Source: Gigaspora margarita
Lineage: Eukaryota; Glomeromycota; Glomeromycetes; Diversisporales; Gigasporaceae
Direction of reading: 5' to 3'
NCBI GenBank assembly: GCA_009809945.1
Contig: WTPW01000685.1
Coordinates: 30,080-94,079 of the forward strand
Length of the DNA: 64,000 bases
Under the pieces are notes generated by a model that searched no databases, was not told the DNA's origin, and was given only the letters and a program-made list of their open reading frames with translations. This document shows, piece by piece, positions 46,719-59,604 of this stretch; the stretch's first letter is position 1, and the number at the start of each line of letters is the position of its first letter. The position numbers were made by a program, and so were the translations under genes.

Positions 46719-46822
46719 TACTAAGTCAATTAATATTATGTCTTAAGTAAGGTGTTCGAAATATGCAATTTATTATTTCGAACAATTTTACTTAAGACAT
46801 AAATATTAATTGACTTATAGCT
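46719..46822. repeat. 104-bp hairpin
   Basis: TAAGTCAATTAATATTATGT and its inverted copy ending TTAATTGACTTA, with inner arms TTCGAAATA/TATTTCGAA. It directly abuts the MITE at 46824. Confidence 0.7.
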
Positions 46823-46823
46823 A

Positions 46824-47269
46824 CAGTACAGGACAGCAAGAAACATCCAATTTTTTTGGGGGGCGCCAAATTTAGGTTATGTAATACAACTTCTAATTGG
46901 CTAATTTTATTAAGGCGCCAAATTTGGGTTATGTAACACAACTTCTGATTGGCTAATTTTTATTAAGGCGCCAAAATTGATTTTTTAATAATGAGTATTA
47001 ACCAATAAAATCATTTGCACGTGACTAGCATTAATATGATTGGGTAATTTCTAAGCGCCAAATTTCTGTTTTACTATTAAAATTACCAAACTTTGATCTC
47101 TTATAACTCTTGTAAAAAGCAAAATATTAAAAATCTGTCTCACAGATTTGTAGATTAGGTTATAAATAATAAATCTATAAGAGGGATTTTTAAAATAATT
47201 ATTTGTTATGAAGTTATAAGACTTTAAACAACTCCGAAAAAATTGGATATTTCTTGCTGTCCTGTACTA
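46824..47269. mobile_element. TA-flanked MITE, family with 55900-56339
   Basis: Ends CAGTACAGGACAGCAAGAAA and complement TAGTACAGGACAGCAAGAAA, TA at 46822-46823 and 47270-47271. Internal GGCGCCAAATTT motifs are repeated. Tc1/mariner-type MITE by target and size. Confidence 0.8.
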
Positions 47270-47902
47270 TACAATTATTGATTATGTTTTACTTTTGTTT
47301 GCGGCCAATTCTGATTGGCTAAAGAGCATTAGAATATTAACTAACATATGTTAAATGACCTTCTAGGTCATTTGAGCCTCGAAATGACCCAATGACTAGT
47401 CATTTGTCATTTGGGTCATTTGGGCCATTTCAGGTCATTTACCATCACTGGTCTCTACTGACTCTTTCTCATTTCGTGGGTGCGTTATGTCTAGTATCTC
47501 TTTTCATAGCACTAAAGAATTTATTCAATTTTGCCCTGACAATTTTAAATGAGAGATGATTTTGAATCATTTTAAATTTAATAAATTCCAATAAGTTAAA
47601 TGCAAAATTCTATTCACAAGTTTTACTAGGTAGCAGATTAAATATGTGAATTAACATGAAATATGAAGATAAATACTTAAAAATACTTTAATACGCTAAT
47701 GAAAGATAATAAAGATTTTAGTGGCAAATATTAGAAAATTTTAAAATGGCCGAGTAAATTATAGCAACTTATATTTAAAACAAATAATTAGGTTTATATT
47801 CACAAGACAGTATATATTCTTAGAAATTTTCATAGTTAAAGTATTTTACAAACTTAACATGCTTGTTGAATAGTCTCATTTTACAGATATTGCCTTATTT
47901 AA

Positions 47903-48398
47903 GGGTAGAGGGTATGTAGATCATTTCTATTAATAAACGAGTGACAAAAAATATTTTTACTGCGAATTTAAAAGTTGCTACATATAAAAGTTATTTTTTT
48001 ACTAAATAAATTGATATTTATGTACTAAATAAAATTGTTTGTAATAAAAAATTATGCATATTCTAAAAATTTCATTAATTTTGAATGAAATTTGATAAAG
48101 TTTTTATAGTAACAACTTTTGCGGGGGCCAGGTCTATTCTGCGGGGGCCACACAAATTGGCCAATCAAATCACGTGTAAACAATAAGTAAAATAGGGTCG
48201 CGAAGATAAAAACAGCTATATCTTATGTTCTACTGGGCCAATTTTAATGATTCAACCACCATTAGAATCAGAAAAACCTCCTCTACAATTTTATTGAAAA
48301 ATTTAATATGGTTACTTAATAAAAATTTTCTTTATTATTAAATATAAAATTTTTAGTAACTAGTTTATTAATAGAAATGATCTACATACCCTCTACCC
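47903..48398. mobile_element. 496-bp piggyBac-like MITE
   Basis: Near-perfect inverted ends GGGTAGAGGGTATGTAGATC (extending about 35 bp), flanked by TTAA on both sides (47899-47902, 48399-48402). The other units show the uninterrupted TTATTTAAAGAAAAGGATAA sequence. TTAA target is diagnostic of piggyBac-type insertion. No ORF. Confidence 0.8.
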
Positions 48399-48912
48399 TT
48401 AAAGAAAAGGATAACCACAAAGTAAAAAAATATAATATATGGAGTGTTGCCTTACGCAGCCCCAAAGTAATAAAAAGTCAAACGTATAAATCAATAATCG
48501 ATACTTATGGTTTGATATTGTGGCAGAAATAACAATCAAACAAAGGCTTTACAGTTTGATTATAATTAACTTTATTAATTTATCTTAAAACAAAGTTACT
48601 AAGCAAAATTTTAAACAAGATGCAACCCGATCTCTTTGTTAAATTGGCTAAGCAATGTATAAGATTTTGCTTTAAAATTTTATAGGTTTAAAGATATTTT
48701 TCTGATAAAACCAATAATGTTTGTCAATATTAAAAAGAATTTATGATCACAGTTATTAAACAAAAATATTTGCCTGTAACAAATAATTTGTAACAAATAA
48801 AAAATGGTCTAATATTAAAATCGATGCATTCTTATAAATTTTCATATGCATAGAGAAACTTGATCATTCTAGTCCAAGGGTTTTGATTAGTTAATTGTTA
48901 GGTGATATAATA

Positions 48913-49095
48913 TAGTTGAACCTCCCAAAACCGATCTTGCCAAAGCTGATAACCTGTCAAATCTGATAAAAAATTAATTTGCAAGTCTGTGTTTGCTATA
49001 TGAATCTGATAGCTAATAATGATTTCAAATCCGATATCTCTCAATACCGACTCAAAACCTGTCAAATATGCATACCGATTTGGGAGGTTCAACTG
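48913..49095. mobile_element. pogo/Tigger-like MITE, unit 5
   Basis: TAGTTGAACCTCCCAAAACC and GGGAGGTTCAACTG as inverted ends. Confidence 0.65.
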
Positions 49096-49584
49096 TAAAT
49101 GAATTTGGAAATAATAATAGTTTTGTCAGAATGTATTAATAGAAACAAAATTAAATAAGAAAAGTTCTAATTAAATGAGTTTAGACAGATTTTAAAGAAA
49201 TCTACATAAAAAAATGATAGAATAAGTTTCATAATAGCATTATTAAGGATAGCAAGTTCTATAAGATAGCCCAAATAAGCTATCATTGATTAGGTAATTG
49301 TATAAGGATTATTTTTTTAAAAAAAAAATTTATTATAAAAATTTATCTAGTTTAAAATTATCATAAGCTCTACTTTAATTTCTGTACCCAAAATTTTATT
49401 AGTTATATATTAAAGAAGTGCTTAAAACCTAAATTAATTCCGAAATTTAAAGATTAATGGATATAAAAAGATCATATAAATAAGATTCTTTGATAACTTT
49501 CTTAAAAAAAAATGATAATTAATTTGAATAAAATGAGTTTGAAACTCCCAAAATTAAATAAGACTAAAGTTTAATAATTGCACT

Positions 49585-51101
49585 TTAATTCTTTTTTTGA
49601 ATTTGGAATATTTCATATTCTGATACTGAAAACTGATTTTCTGTATTTCTAATTGCAATTTCATATGCATATTGCCCACATTCGCATACAATTTGATCAA
49701 AATTATCAAACATACAAAGATCACCTCCAAGCCATGATCCGCCAAAACATGGACCACAACCAGAATGATTATAAATTGCATATTTAGTATTTTTTACACG
49801 ACTTAAAATAGAGGAAAGAATAGAACCATTTTTCAAAGAAAAAATAAAACTATCAGTGCAATTTTTCCGTCCAATTGATTTATCCCATTGAGTTGGATTA
49901 TAACCGCCAAGAATTTCATCAGTATCTTTAACCTTCATTACCACAATAGTATTTTCTTGTTTGTCACATAATTTCCAAAATGTATCGGCAGTAAAACCAT
50001 CTCTAGTTCCGCGAAGAAGTAATTTAAATTTATATGGATTGTTTTCCATTGAATATGGATTAGCTTTTTGATCAATCCATGATGCAATTTCAGCCGCATG
50101 TTCTTCATTAATAACTGATGAAAAAGTTTTCATCGTACGCGTTGGTAATGTGGGTGCCAAAATTATTCGAGGTGGAAGAATTATTGATGATATTTCTCGA
50201 TTTGGATTGGCAACTCTTTTCATTATGTCTTTCCAAAGATTTCTTTCTAGGATTGTTTGATATGGTTCTATATTATCAACAATATCATCTCCAGGTATTT
50301 GAAAGTAGCGAATAAGTGGTAAACAATTTTGTAATGTAGTTTTTAAAGCTTGAAAATTTTCAGGAGTCCAATCTTCAGAGTCTAATGGTAAGTCTTGATT
50401 TTGGGCAATACCCCATTTAATTACATAATTCCAAACTTTTAATTCCTCCATTTGTAAATCATCTCGTTTAATAAGGGATACTAATGCATTTTCTTGAAGT
50501 GATGTAAAATCATCAGAGTCAAAAATCTTAGTTGGATTCTTTACTAAAAAGTCATTACACCATTTTTGCAAATTTTGAAATCGATTATTTTGAAAGCTTT
50601 TTTGATAAGTTTGTGTAAAATGTAAACGAAGCCAGTGGGATTTTTCTTTAATCAAATGTAACTCAAGGAATGTAGTCAATTCTTCAAGAAGAAACTCATT
50701 TGCCATAATCAAAAGATCAAAAATGAATGATGCATCTTGATTTTCCAGTAAAATTACTCCACCGTAAATATATCTGCATTAAATTAATAAATTTTGCAAG
50801 TTTAGTTCTTGCGTATATAATAAAATTATGATAAGTTTGCTATAACTCACTTAATAATGACTTCAAATTGTTCAGTAGAAATATGTTTGAATTTAATTGT
50901 TTTTATGTTACTATTATCTTTGCTTGTTTTTGCTAATTCATTTCGAAAATACAAAGATCTATATCTTAAAATATTTGAATGTGCTTGAAATATCCTTGAA
51001 TTTGATGATTCTCCTATTTTAATAATTACATTGAAATCTTCTTTATCATCAAGAAGTTCAAGATAGTTATTTGAAAGTTTTTCAAAGAATTTCGTCGCCA
51101 T
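49585..51101 (-). CDS. BTB-BACK-TLDc protein, copy 5, intact
   Basis: Exon 1 51101-50851 (251 nt), intron 50850-50774 (77 bp, GTGAGT..TGCAG), exon 2 50773-49585; predicted 479 aa, equal in length to copy 4 and very similar. Split BTB domain (FNVIIKIGES, AHSNILRYRSLYFRNEL), BACK-like helices (WLRLHFTQTYQKSF), TLDc (HAAEIASWID, KLLLRGTRDGF, FWKLCDKQ, CGQYAYEIAIRN). The region GCGPCFGG.. to ..FDQIVCEC near the C-terminus differs most between copies. Both splice sites match those of the other copies exactly. Confidence 0.9.
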
Positions 51102-52769
51102 TTCGGTCAAATTTAGTATGTACTTATGTATGTACGTACAGCATTGCACTGCACTAAATGATTTTATATATAGGAAAAGGTTGCACAAATGGTTACATGA
51201 CACAGCAGGCGAATGCAGCTAAATATCTCTTGATTCGCAGGGTACAGATAAATCCGGAAAAGAAGATGAATAAACATAATAGTTTATGCGCACGAACGAG
51301 CTTAACTAAATTTATGAAAATTTCCCGAAATATTTCAGATGTGGGCCATTAATCATCCGTTAGTCAGCCGCTTAGTCGATATCTTAGTCGGAATGCATGT
51401 GGCTTAAATTATCAATTTTTGTACGTAGCGTAAACTTCTTTTAATAAGAATGCTCCCCTCAAATTTGTGCCAGTTTGGTGGCGCAGTTAAAACGCCTTAG
51501 CAAATTCACGGTACTTAACATTTAATCACGGTTAACGAAGATTAACAATGTCGCGTTAAGTTGAAATGATAAGAAAAAATGTGCATAATTTAGGTTAATT
51601 TAATTAATATATTGAACTCAATCGTTTGTGTGGTTATGAAATAGTTACACCAAATAACTTTGAAATGACAAATAATTTATTTTTTGCTACATTCTTGCCC
51701 AAACTATGATCTCTTTTATTAATTATTATTTTTTACTAGAGGGAGTATTTTAAGGATCATGATTTTCCTTCATTTAAAATAATGCGTGACATTTTAACTC
51801 GATTAAACCACCAAACTTACGCTGTTTAACAAATCCGACTTGAACGCGGATCATAACATAATTTTTAATACGTGATAATTCTGTGTTACAGTTATTATCA
51901 TACAAGAAGGAAGTCAATCGTGAGATTGAAAGCAAGTTTGATGCGCAATATTTTGTAATAAATTTATCCAAAGCGGTACGACATTAGGATTCGGCATTTT
52001 GGTAATTATTTTTTGATATTTTTGCAAGAAAATATTAACCTCTCATTCTGCTCAACCGAAAAACCATCAGCTTCTTCATTCTGTTCAACTAAACCATCAA
52101 ATTCATTCGGCTCAACCGAAAAATCATCACTTCATCATTTTGTAAATACGAAACTATTTATTAATTCAACAAAAAAAAAAAAAAAAAAGCATACTTTGAA
52201 GTTACTTCTAATATTTTATCATATGATTCGGATTTTTTTTATAAATGGTCTTGAGAAATAGAACAAGTTATAAAGAAGCATAAAAGGAGTTGCCCTTTGC
52301 AACTTGACCTAACAATAATGAATAAAAAAAGTGCAGATAAGTTGTAGGAAATCATAAGATTTATCGAATTAATCAGAAATATATCGATATTTGTATGTAT
52401 CGACATTATTAAAAAAAAATCTAAATGAATATAAAAAAAAAAATTTGTTTGTTAACTCCATGTACTAAACGAATTTATCGTCGTCACTTCAAAATATAGT
52501 TATTAAATGCATTCGAAGTTCATCTATATTTTTGAAATGTTGTTACCGTTGAAAAAGTGTATGAAAAACTAATAAAGGCAATATTATAAATAGTATGGAA
52601 ATATTAATTGTATACGTGCTGATGAACAGTAATAAAAAAGGGAATTATATTAATGATATCGACTTTATACTTACGCTTTAAAGCACTACGCATTCTGCAT
52701 GATCGATAGATTAAAATTAATTTTGATCGCTGGGGCTTATGCCAATTGCGCCACAAATCTGGCAGACAT
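51102..52769. repeat. upstream block and module X, copy 3
   Basis: Upstream block to about 51420, then module X with its short frame at 52013-52261. An A-run of 18 lies at about 52171. No convincing gene. Confidence 0.6.
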
Positions 52770-53335
52770 CTGCATTTTCTTGAAGTGATGTAAATCTTCA
52801 GAGTCAAAAATCATGGATATTTACCAAAAATCATAACACCGTTTTTGAAAATTTGAAATTGATTATTTTGAAAACTTTTTTGATGATTTGTATAAAATAT
52901 AAACGAAGCCAATAGGATTTTTTTTCCAATCAAGTGCTTCCCAAGGAATTTAATCAATTCTTCAAGAAGAAACAAATTAGCCACAATTAAAATATCAAAA
53001 ATGAATGATGCATCTTGTTTTTCCAGTAAAATTACTCTTCCGTAAATATATCGGCATTAGATTAAAGATTAGTTCTTGTGCATATAATAAATGTCATGAT
53101 AAATGTGCTATACAACACACTTAATAATGACTTCATATTGTATAGTTTAAATTAATAGTTTTTTGCAGATTTTTGTAATCACGAAAATGCAAAGATCTAT
53201 ATCTTAAAATATTTGAATGTGCTTGAAATATCCTTGTATTAGATGACTCTCCTATTTTAATAATTATATTGAAATCTTCTTTATCATCAAGAAGTTCAAG
53301 ATAGCTATTTGAAAAATTTCTGACATTTCGATCAA
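52770..53335 (-). pseudogene. 5'-half fragment of BTB-TLDc gene
   Basis: Third copy of the truncated fragment, most decayed; parts of the BTB exon are deleted (about 53150-53170, 53315). Confidence 0.75.
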
Positions 53336-54164
53336 ATATAGTATGTACGGTATAAGTACGAACATACGTACAGTATAAATTAATTTAGCGCTTAGAAATG
53401 GTTGTTAGTAGCGCTTAGAAATGGTTGTTAGCGCTTGGTGTCGCTAAATTACATATCGATTATTTTTGGTAAATGATTTTCTTTTATTTGACAATTTTTG
53501 GTAATTTTGGGTTTCACAAATTTCAACCGATTGTAGTCTATATTCTATTCTATGAGCTGCTCAAGCTCATGAGCTGCTCAATGCTTAAGCGCGCTCTCAT
53601 ACGCGATAATATATGATAGTAAAATAAGAATTTTAGACACAAAAATCAGTGACCCGACATAAATTTGTATACCTCTTCACTAGATATTTAATAATTTTCA
53701 TTTTTTTTTCGTCGGATTTTTTTCTGGGCTAATGAATTGATAATCGCTGATCGTCAAAGACTTGAGCGAAAGAATTTGTTAATCATTTCTAAATACATAA
53801 TGATCACGGGACAAGAACAACCAAAATTCAGCAGATCGATCTCCGAAATTAGTCCGGTTTATTTCTCAATAACTACATGATCAAATTTAATAATTTTTTT
53901 TTTATTTTACTTTCATAAAATTAAAATAAAAAAAAGTTTATTAAATTTGGTCGCTTAGTTATCAAGAAACCTTCGCTAGAAGTTTAAAAAAAACTTGAAA
54001 CATCTTAAAAAAAAAACTAAAATCGGGTAAATTTTTTCATTTTTAAACGTTAAATAATAATTTCTCAATAAGCATCTATTCAAATTTAATAAAAGTTTTT
54101 TTTATTTTAATTCTGTGTGTTTGTAGAATTAAAATAAAAAAAATTTATTAAACTTGGATTGATA
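53336..54164. other. AT-rich unique sequence with small hairpins
   Basis: TAGCGCTTAGAAATGGTTGT is repeated directly at about 53386 and 53408. Two hairpins formed by TTTTATTTTA and TAAAATAAAA lie at about 53900-53935 and 54095-54145. No gene found. Confidence 0.5.
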
Positions 54165-54405
54165 ATTGTTGAAAAAAAAATTAGCCACAGCTTTTTTACA
54201 GGTGCCTAAACTTTGAACGAAGATTACTTGACATTTACTTGACATTTACTCGACTAAATTCGATCAAAATTTTTTATTTTAATATTATGAGACTATAGAA
54301 TTAAAAAATAAAAAGTTTTGACCGAATTTGGTCAGACCAATGTCAAGTATCTTCGTTCAATGTTTAGACACCTGTAAAAAAAAGCTGTGGATAATTCTTT
54401 TCAAT
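54165..54405. mobile_element. 241-bp hairpin MITE
   Basis: Inverted arms CCACAGCTTTTTTACAGGTG and complement, continuing TTTGAACGAAGAT and CTTGACAT; outer bases ATTG/CAAT. Target duplication not clear. Confidence 0.65.
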
Positions 54406-55899
54406 AGAGTTTAATTTTAAGTTTACAAAGATAACACGACAATTGATAATCGCACAACTATAAATTGATTATTATAAAGTTGTTAGAATCAAATGCTGTG
54501 TGAAAACCAGTATTGTATTTAGAAGTATATTATATTAAAATTATTACCCAAAGAATCATCCATTTAATTAATCTTTAATTCATCACCCCCTTATAATATA
54601 CCTATTTTTATGAATTTCTTATTTTGGAATGATTTGTAGCACAGTGGGTGATTAAAGCTCCAATTGATAGATTAAAGCTCCAGGTGAGAGATTGAAGCTC
54701 CCATACAAATTAAAGATATATAAGGATGTAGTTTCAGTTGATAAAAGATAGTTGGAATGATTGTTAATAGTATTTAGTATTTTTGTATAATCTGATATAT
54801 TGGTTTATGTTAATAAAAAGAAACCCTATAGTCTATATTTATTGGGCTAGAGCGGAGGAGAGCAGAGTGGAAGACCTTAAAGTCATACACATAGAATTCT
54901 TATTGATGTCCAGCTCCCCTATAGAACCTTTAATCAGTAATTTGATCATTAATTTGAAAATAAAAAAACTTAGTAATAAACCAATTAAGGGTTTGATATA
55001 TTTAAATTGAAATAAAAGCAACAGATTACTAAACTGATGAAAACTCTATATATTGAAATGCAAAACCACAGAAGAATTTATCATCTGAAAAAAAGGCCAC
55101 AAAAAATGATGCTAGAAGAAATTAACTTTGATGACACTTGAAGAATAGTTAAGTTATCGAAATAATGAATCAACAAAATGGCAAGATCAGTACAAATGGG
55201 GAAATACTATTAGTGAAAAAGAAAATGATGAACAAACAAATAATAAAAATTAAATATCTAAACATAATATTTATTCACTACTGCACTATAGTCTTATTAT
55301 AAATTTGCAAAATTTTATTGTTTTTGTTTTTGATTTTTTTTAGAAGTAGAAACCTCTCGCCTACCAACTTTCTGATGATGATAAAAATGTTCTGTGATGC
55401 AGTTTTCGCACTTGAATTCTATTTTACTATATTTGTAAAAATTTTTCCTACTATTGTATTAGTAGGTACATATAACTGGATTATGTAGAAAATGCAGTAA
55501 AATAAACTGATACCAAAAAAGTTTTCAAACATGTAATAATATGAATAACAAAAAATCACAAAATTATAATAAATTATATTTTTTAAAGAAAAAATTCATC
55601 TATATTAACCATTTATAAACTTCTAGGCAGACAGCTTGGATACCAAGAAATGTAATCAACATTTCTCAATACATTTTAAGAATTTATTACCAAGTTACCT
55701 TAGAATTCTTCTACGATTGATACTTTGATTGTTCAAAAATCTGGAGATCTTACTTCATTTCAAAAATTTAAAGTTAAACATTTGAAGATATTGACATGGT
55801 TATAATGCCATAAAGTAATAACTATTTTTATTTTCATTGAAATTGACCAAGATATTCTACAAACTCTTTCAGAAAATGATCAATTGTGTATTGTATATA
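54406..55899. other. unique AT-rich sequence, no gene assigned
   Basis: GATTAAAGCTCCA-type unit of about 22 bp occurs three times at 54649-54705. A frame at 54783-55010 codes for 75 residues with no resemblance to a known protein, and 55030-55260 looks like a decayed coding stretch. No RNA gene seen. Confidence 0.35.
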
Positions 55900-56339
55900 T
55901 AGTACCGGACAGCAAAAACCAACCATTTTTTTTTAAAGGCACCAAATTTGAGAATTTTATAACGATTCTGATTGGCTGATTTTTGTGTAACAAAATTATG
56001 ATTGGTTAAAAACATAAAAATGACTTTTTTTATATAATAAGCGCCAAATTTTGGATTTTATAATAAATATTAACCAATCAAATCGTAAGCACGTGATCAA
56101 TCATTAATCTGATTGGTCAATTGTCTGCGCCAAATTTCTACTTTACTATAAAAGTTGCTGAACTTTAAACCCTTAAAACTTTTTTAAAAAGCAAGATATC
56201 AACAATCTGTCTTACAGATTTGTAGTTTAGATTACAAATAAAAATTTGTAAGAGAGATTTTTAAAATAATAATTTGTAGTGAAGTTATTAGACTTTAAAC
56301 AATGCCAAAAAAATGGATGGTTTTCGCTGTCCAGTACTG
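55900..56339. mobile_element. TA-flanked MITE, second family member
   Basis: 440 bp, ends TAGTACCGGACAGCAAAAAC and complement CAGTACTGGACAGCGAAAAC, TA at 55898-55899 and 56340-56341. Same internal layout as 46824-47269, including the GCGCCAAATTT motifs. Confidence 0.8.
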
Positions 56340-57199
56340 TAGCAACTATTTAACTATTGAAAAGAATTCTAATGATGCTTTTATACCTCTGAAGACTATG
56401 TTAAACATTTTTTCATACTTAAATCAGGTTCTAAAGAAACTAAGGTCACAACATCTATTGAAGTTAACTATATAAATCAGAGTATTAACTTTATAATATT
56501 TTAAAAAATTTAGAACCTAATACATAAGGCCTAAGCCCTATAAAATGCTGCCATTTTATTGCTAGTATATGTTAGTTTATTATTTTAAACTATTTATCCT
56601 TAATTACTATTTGTTTACAATCAAAGCTAAAATCGTCCAAGACCCTATAAGCTCTCCTACTAGTCATAGCATTGTATAAATTGATAACAGATTAATCCGG
56701 ATTAGAACTTTATCCATAACAAATTACTTTAAGACCAGAAAACAAAACTAATAAAACTAAAATATTAAGAACTTATTCATGTTTATAATTGTTATTCTTT
56801 TATTACTACTAAATATTACAACACTAATTTCAAAACTAATCGAAACTAACCACTTAAATTAAACCAAAATTTAACAAATCTACTAAATCAAAATCAAATC
56901 TTATTATTACAATAAAACGGAAATAGAAATCAAAAACTAAAGTACTTATTACCATAATTTGCGGCAAAGATTACCTTGGGTCTCTTATATTCCTATGCTC
57001 TAAAAATTAATTAGTACCACTTGTAACTATCAATTGACAATGGGCTGGACAGGTACTTTAACAAGGGAGGTGATATTTGCTGAAAATTATGGTAGTATTT
57101 TAGAATAATAATACTACAACACTAAATCAACTATAATATAAAAAAATCTATATAAAAAACTCCAAGCACATGGGCAGGCACATAACTTGTTTAATTAAT
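56340..57199. other. AT-rich spacer
   Basis: No gene or repeat border recognised. Confidence 0.35.
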
Positions 57200-58702
57200 A
57201 AGAAATGATTGCACAAATGGTTATATTACATAGCAGATAATATCACATGATTCACAGAATTCAGATAAATCTGGAAAAGAAAATGAATAAGTATAATAGA
57301 TAATGCACACAAACGAGCTTAACTAAATTTTTGAAAATTTCCTGAAATATTCTGAATTTGGGCCATTATTAACTGATAGCCAGCCAATTAGTTGATATTT
57401 TGTAGGAAAACAATTGGCTTAAATCACTATGGTCAAATCAAATTCAATTGTAATTGTGCATTTAAGTGTCTGATGATATTATCAATTTTGTTCGTAGCAT
57501 AAATTTATAAACCTTTTTAATAAGAATATTTTATTGGCAATTTTTTTGTGCCCCTGTTTTGTTCTTTATACTTCTCCTATTTATAAATCATTTCAGCTAA
57601 TTTCATATGCATAATATAAAAATGTAAATGATTATAGTTCTAAATTTATGATGATGAAATTGTTTTTCTATATAAATAATTAATATTATCGCAATACGAG
57701 AGCTTAATTTTACATTTTTAGTTATAATATTATTTATATTAAGGTACTGCAGATTATATATTGTTTCACTGCAACTATATCATGTGACAATTGATTAATA
57801 ATTTGTTACATATGAATGGCAAAAAGGGAGGTAAAAATAATAAAACTAATTTAATGTAAATAAATCTAATGATATATAGTTATTAAAATTTTGAAAATTT
57901 TTATGCTTATTAAATAAGTTATTGTGAATAAAACAAATCCAATGAAAGATTAAATATTTGCATTAAAATTTTTTTGGACTTTTAAATAAAACAACTCAAC
58001 AAAAGCTTGATCAAATTTATTACAAACTTTCATAATGAATTTACAAGTTTTAGAATTGTTCTAAAATTTTTTTTACTAAATTTATTAGGTCATTGTGAGG
58101 TATTTTTGTTTAATAGTTTAAGAAATTAGAAACAATTTTGTGTGTCTCTACTGACTCTTTCCCATTTCATGGGCGCGTTATGTCTAGTATCTCTTTTCGC
58201 AGCACTAAAGAATTTATTTGGTTTTTATCCTAACAATTTTTAAATGTGAGATGATGTTGAATTATTTTAAATTTATTAAATTCCAATAAGTTATATGCAA
58301 AATTCTATTCTCAAGTTTTATTAGGGTAGGGATTAAATATGTGAATTAACATAAAATATCAAAATAAATACTTAAGGGTACTTTAATATGCTAATGAAAG
58401 TTTAAAAAGATTTTTTTTAGTGGCAAATATTAGAAAATTTGAAATGGTCGAATAAATTATAGCAACTTATATTTAAAACAAATAATTAGGTTATATTTAC
58501 AAGACAGTATATATTCTTAGAGATTTTTAAAATTACAGTATTTTACAAACTTATTATGCTTGTTGAATAGCCTCATTTTACAGATTTTGATTTATTTAAA
58601 GAAAAGGATAAACACAAAGTAAAGATATAATATATAGAGTGTTGCCTTACACAGTCCCAAAATAATTAAAAGTCAAACATATAAATCAATAATTGAAACT
58701 TT
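57200..58702. repeat. duplication unit 6, upstream block and 3'-flank start
   Basis: Aligns with 24470-25060 and then with the 3'-flank of the other units (GTTGCCTTACACAGTCCCAA at about 58641). It provides unoccupied sites for the insertions at 43901 and 45621 in units 4 and 5. Confidence 0.7.
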
Positions 58703-59039
58703 AAGGAAATACTTGCATATGGAATTAGGTTCTCTCCAACCTATCCTAACTAGATTTATTTTATTAGTTTAAATTAATAATAGTATAAAATAGGAAATAG
58801 GAGGTGTAATATCACGTTGGGTGCTCTGTAGCACAAATGTAGTTAGAAATCTTTACCTTAGAATTTTTCTATAGCCATATCTCTTTACTTCAACTAGTTT
58901 TCTGATTGGAGGAATTTGTTAGCCTGGTCCAAGTACTTATCTAACCCCTCACCTATTTCTACTTGATAACAAAGAGACTATTAATCTTAGGATTAATTTA
59001 AGGCTGCTGTAACAAAGTTTCTACTATGACATTATATTA

Positions 59040-59077
<38 letters not shown>
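58703..59077 (+). mobile_element. poly(A) retroposon with 14-bp target duplication
   Basis: Ends in about 37 A residues (59042-59078) and is flanked by ATAATTGAAACTTT on both sides (58689-58702, 59078-59091). That signature shows LINE-type target-primed insertion. The 338-bp body has no ORF. It could be a SINE or a processed RNA. Confidence 0.8.
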
Positions 59078-59080
<3 letters not shown>

Positions 59081-59209
59081 ATTGAAACTTTTGGTCTAAT
59101 ATTGTGGCAGAAATAACAATTAGACAAAGACTTTACCATTTGATTAAAATTAACTTTGAAAATTTATTAAAAAAAGCTACTAAGACCAAAATTTTAAACA
59201 AGATGCAAC

Positions 59210-59437
59210 CAGTATTTAAAATTCAAAATTGGTTTTATGTTCTCAAAAAGAACATTTTTAATTTCTTAATGTTCTCAGTAAAATTTTAATGTTCTTTATA
59301 TAGGGAAATTAAAATTTTTTAATATTAAAAGAATTTTTTGAATGTTCTCAAATAGATCACATATTTTAATAATTTATGTTCTCAAAAATCATATAATGTT
59401 CTTTAAGAAAACTGAGAACATTTAATTTTAAATACTG
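59210..59437. mobile_element. 228-bp hAT-like MITE
   Basis: Ends CAGTATTTAAAATT, inverted; perfect 8-bp duplication GATGCAAC (59202-59209, 59438-59445). Internal ATGTTCTCA repeats in both directions. Confidence 0.85.
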
Positions 59438-59604
59438 GATGCAACCCAATCTTTTTATTGAATTAGCTAAGCAATATATAGATTTAGATAAAAAAAAAGA
59501 CATAATGTCAAAGATATAACTTTAAAATTTCATAGGCATAAAGATATTTCTCTGATAATACCAATAATATTTGTCGATATTAAAAAAGAAATACAACCAC
59601 AGTT

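Larger units (their letters stand above)
46202..47450. mobile_element. 1.25-kb non-autonomous hAT element with nested insertions
   Basis: Ends CAGTGATGGCAAATGACC and complement CAGTGATGGTAAATGACC, flanked by GTCCCTAC and GTCTCTAC (46194-46201, 47451-47458). Both ends are packed with repeats of TGACC/GGTCATTT, probable transposase binding sites. It contains a hairpin (46719-46822), a Tc1-like MITE and an unrecognised minus-strand frame at 46421-46675 (84 aa), perhaps captured host sequence. Confidence 0.85.

Noticed and set aside
54783-55010. 75-aa ORF as a gene
   Set aside because: No recognisable domain, no paralogue in the window and an equally long frame on the other strand.
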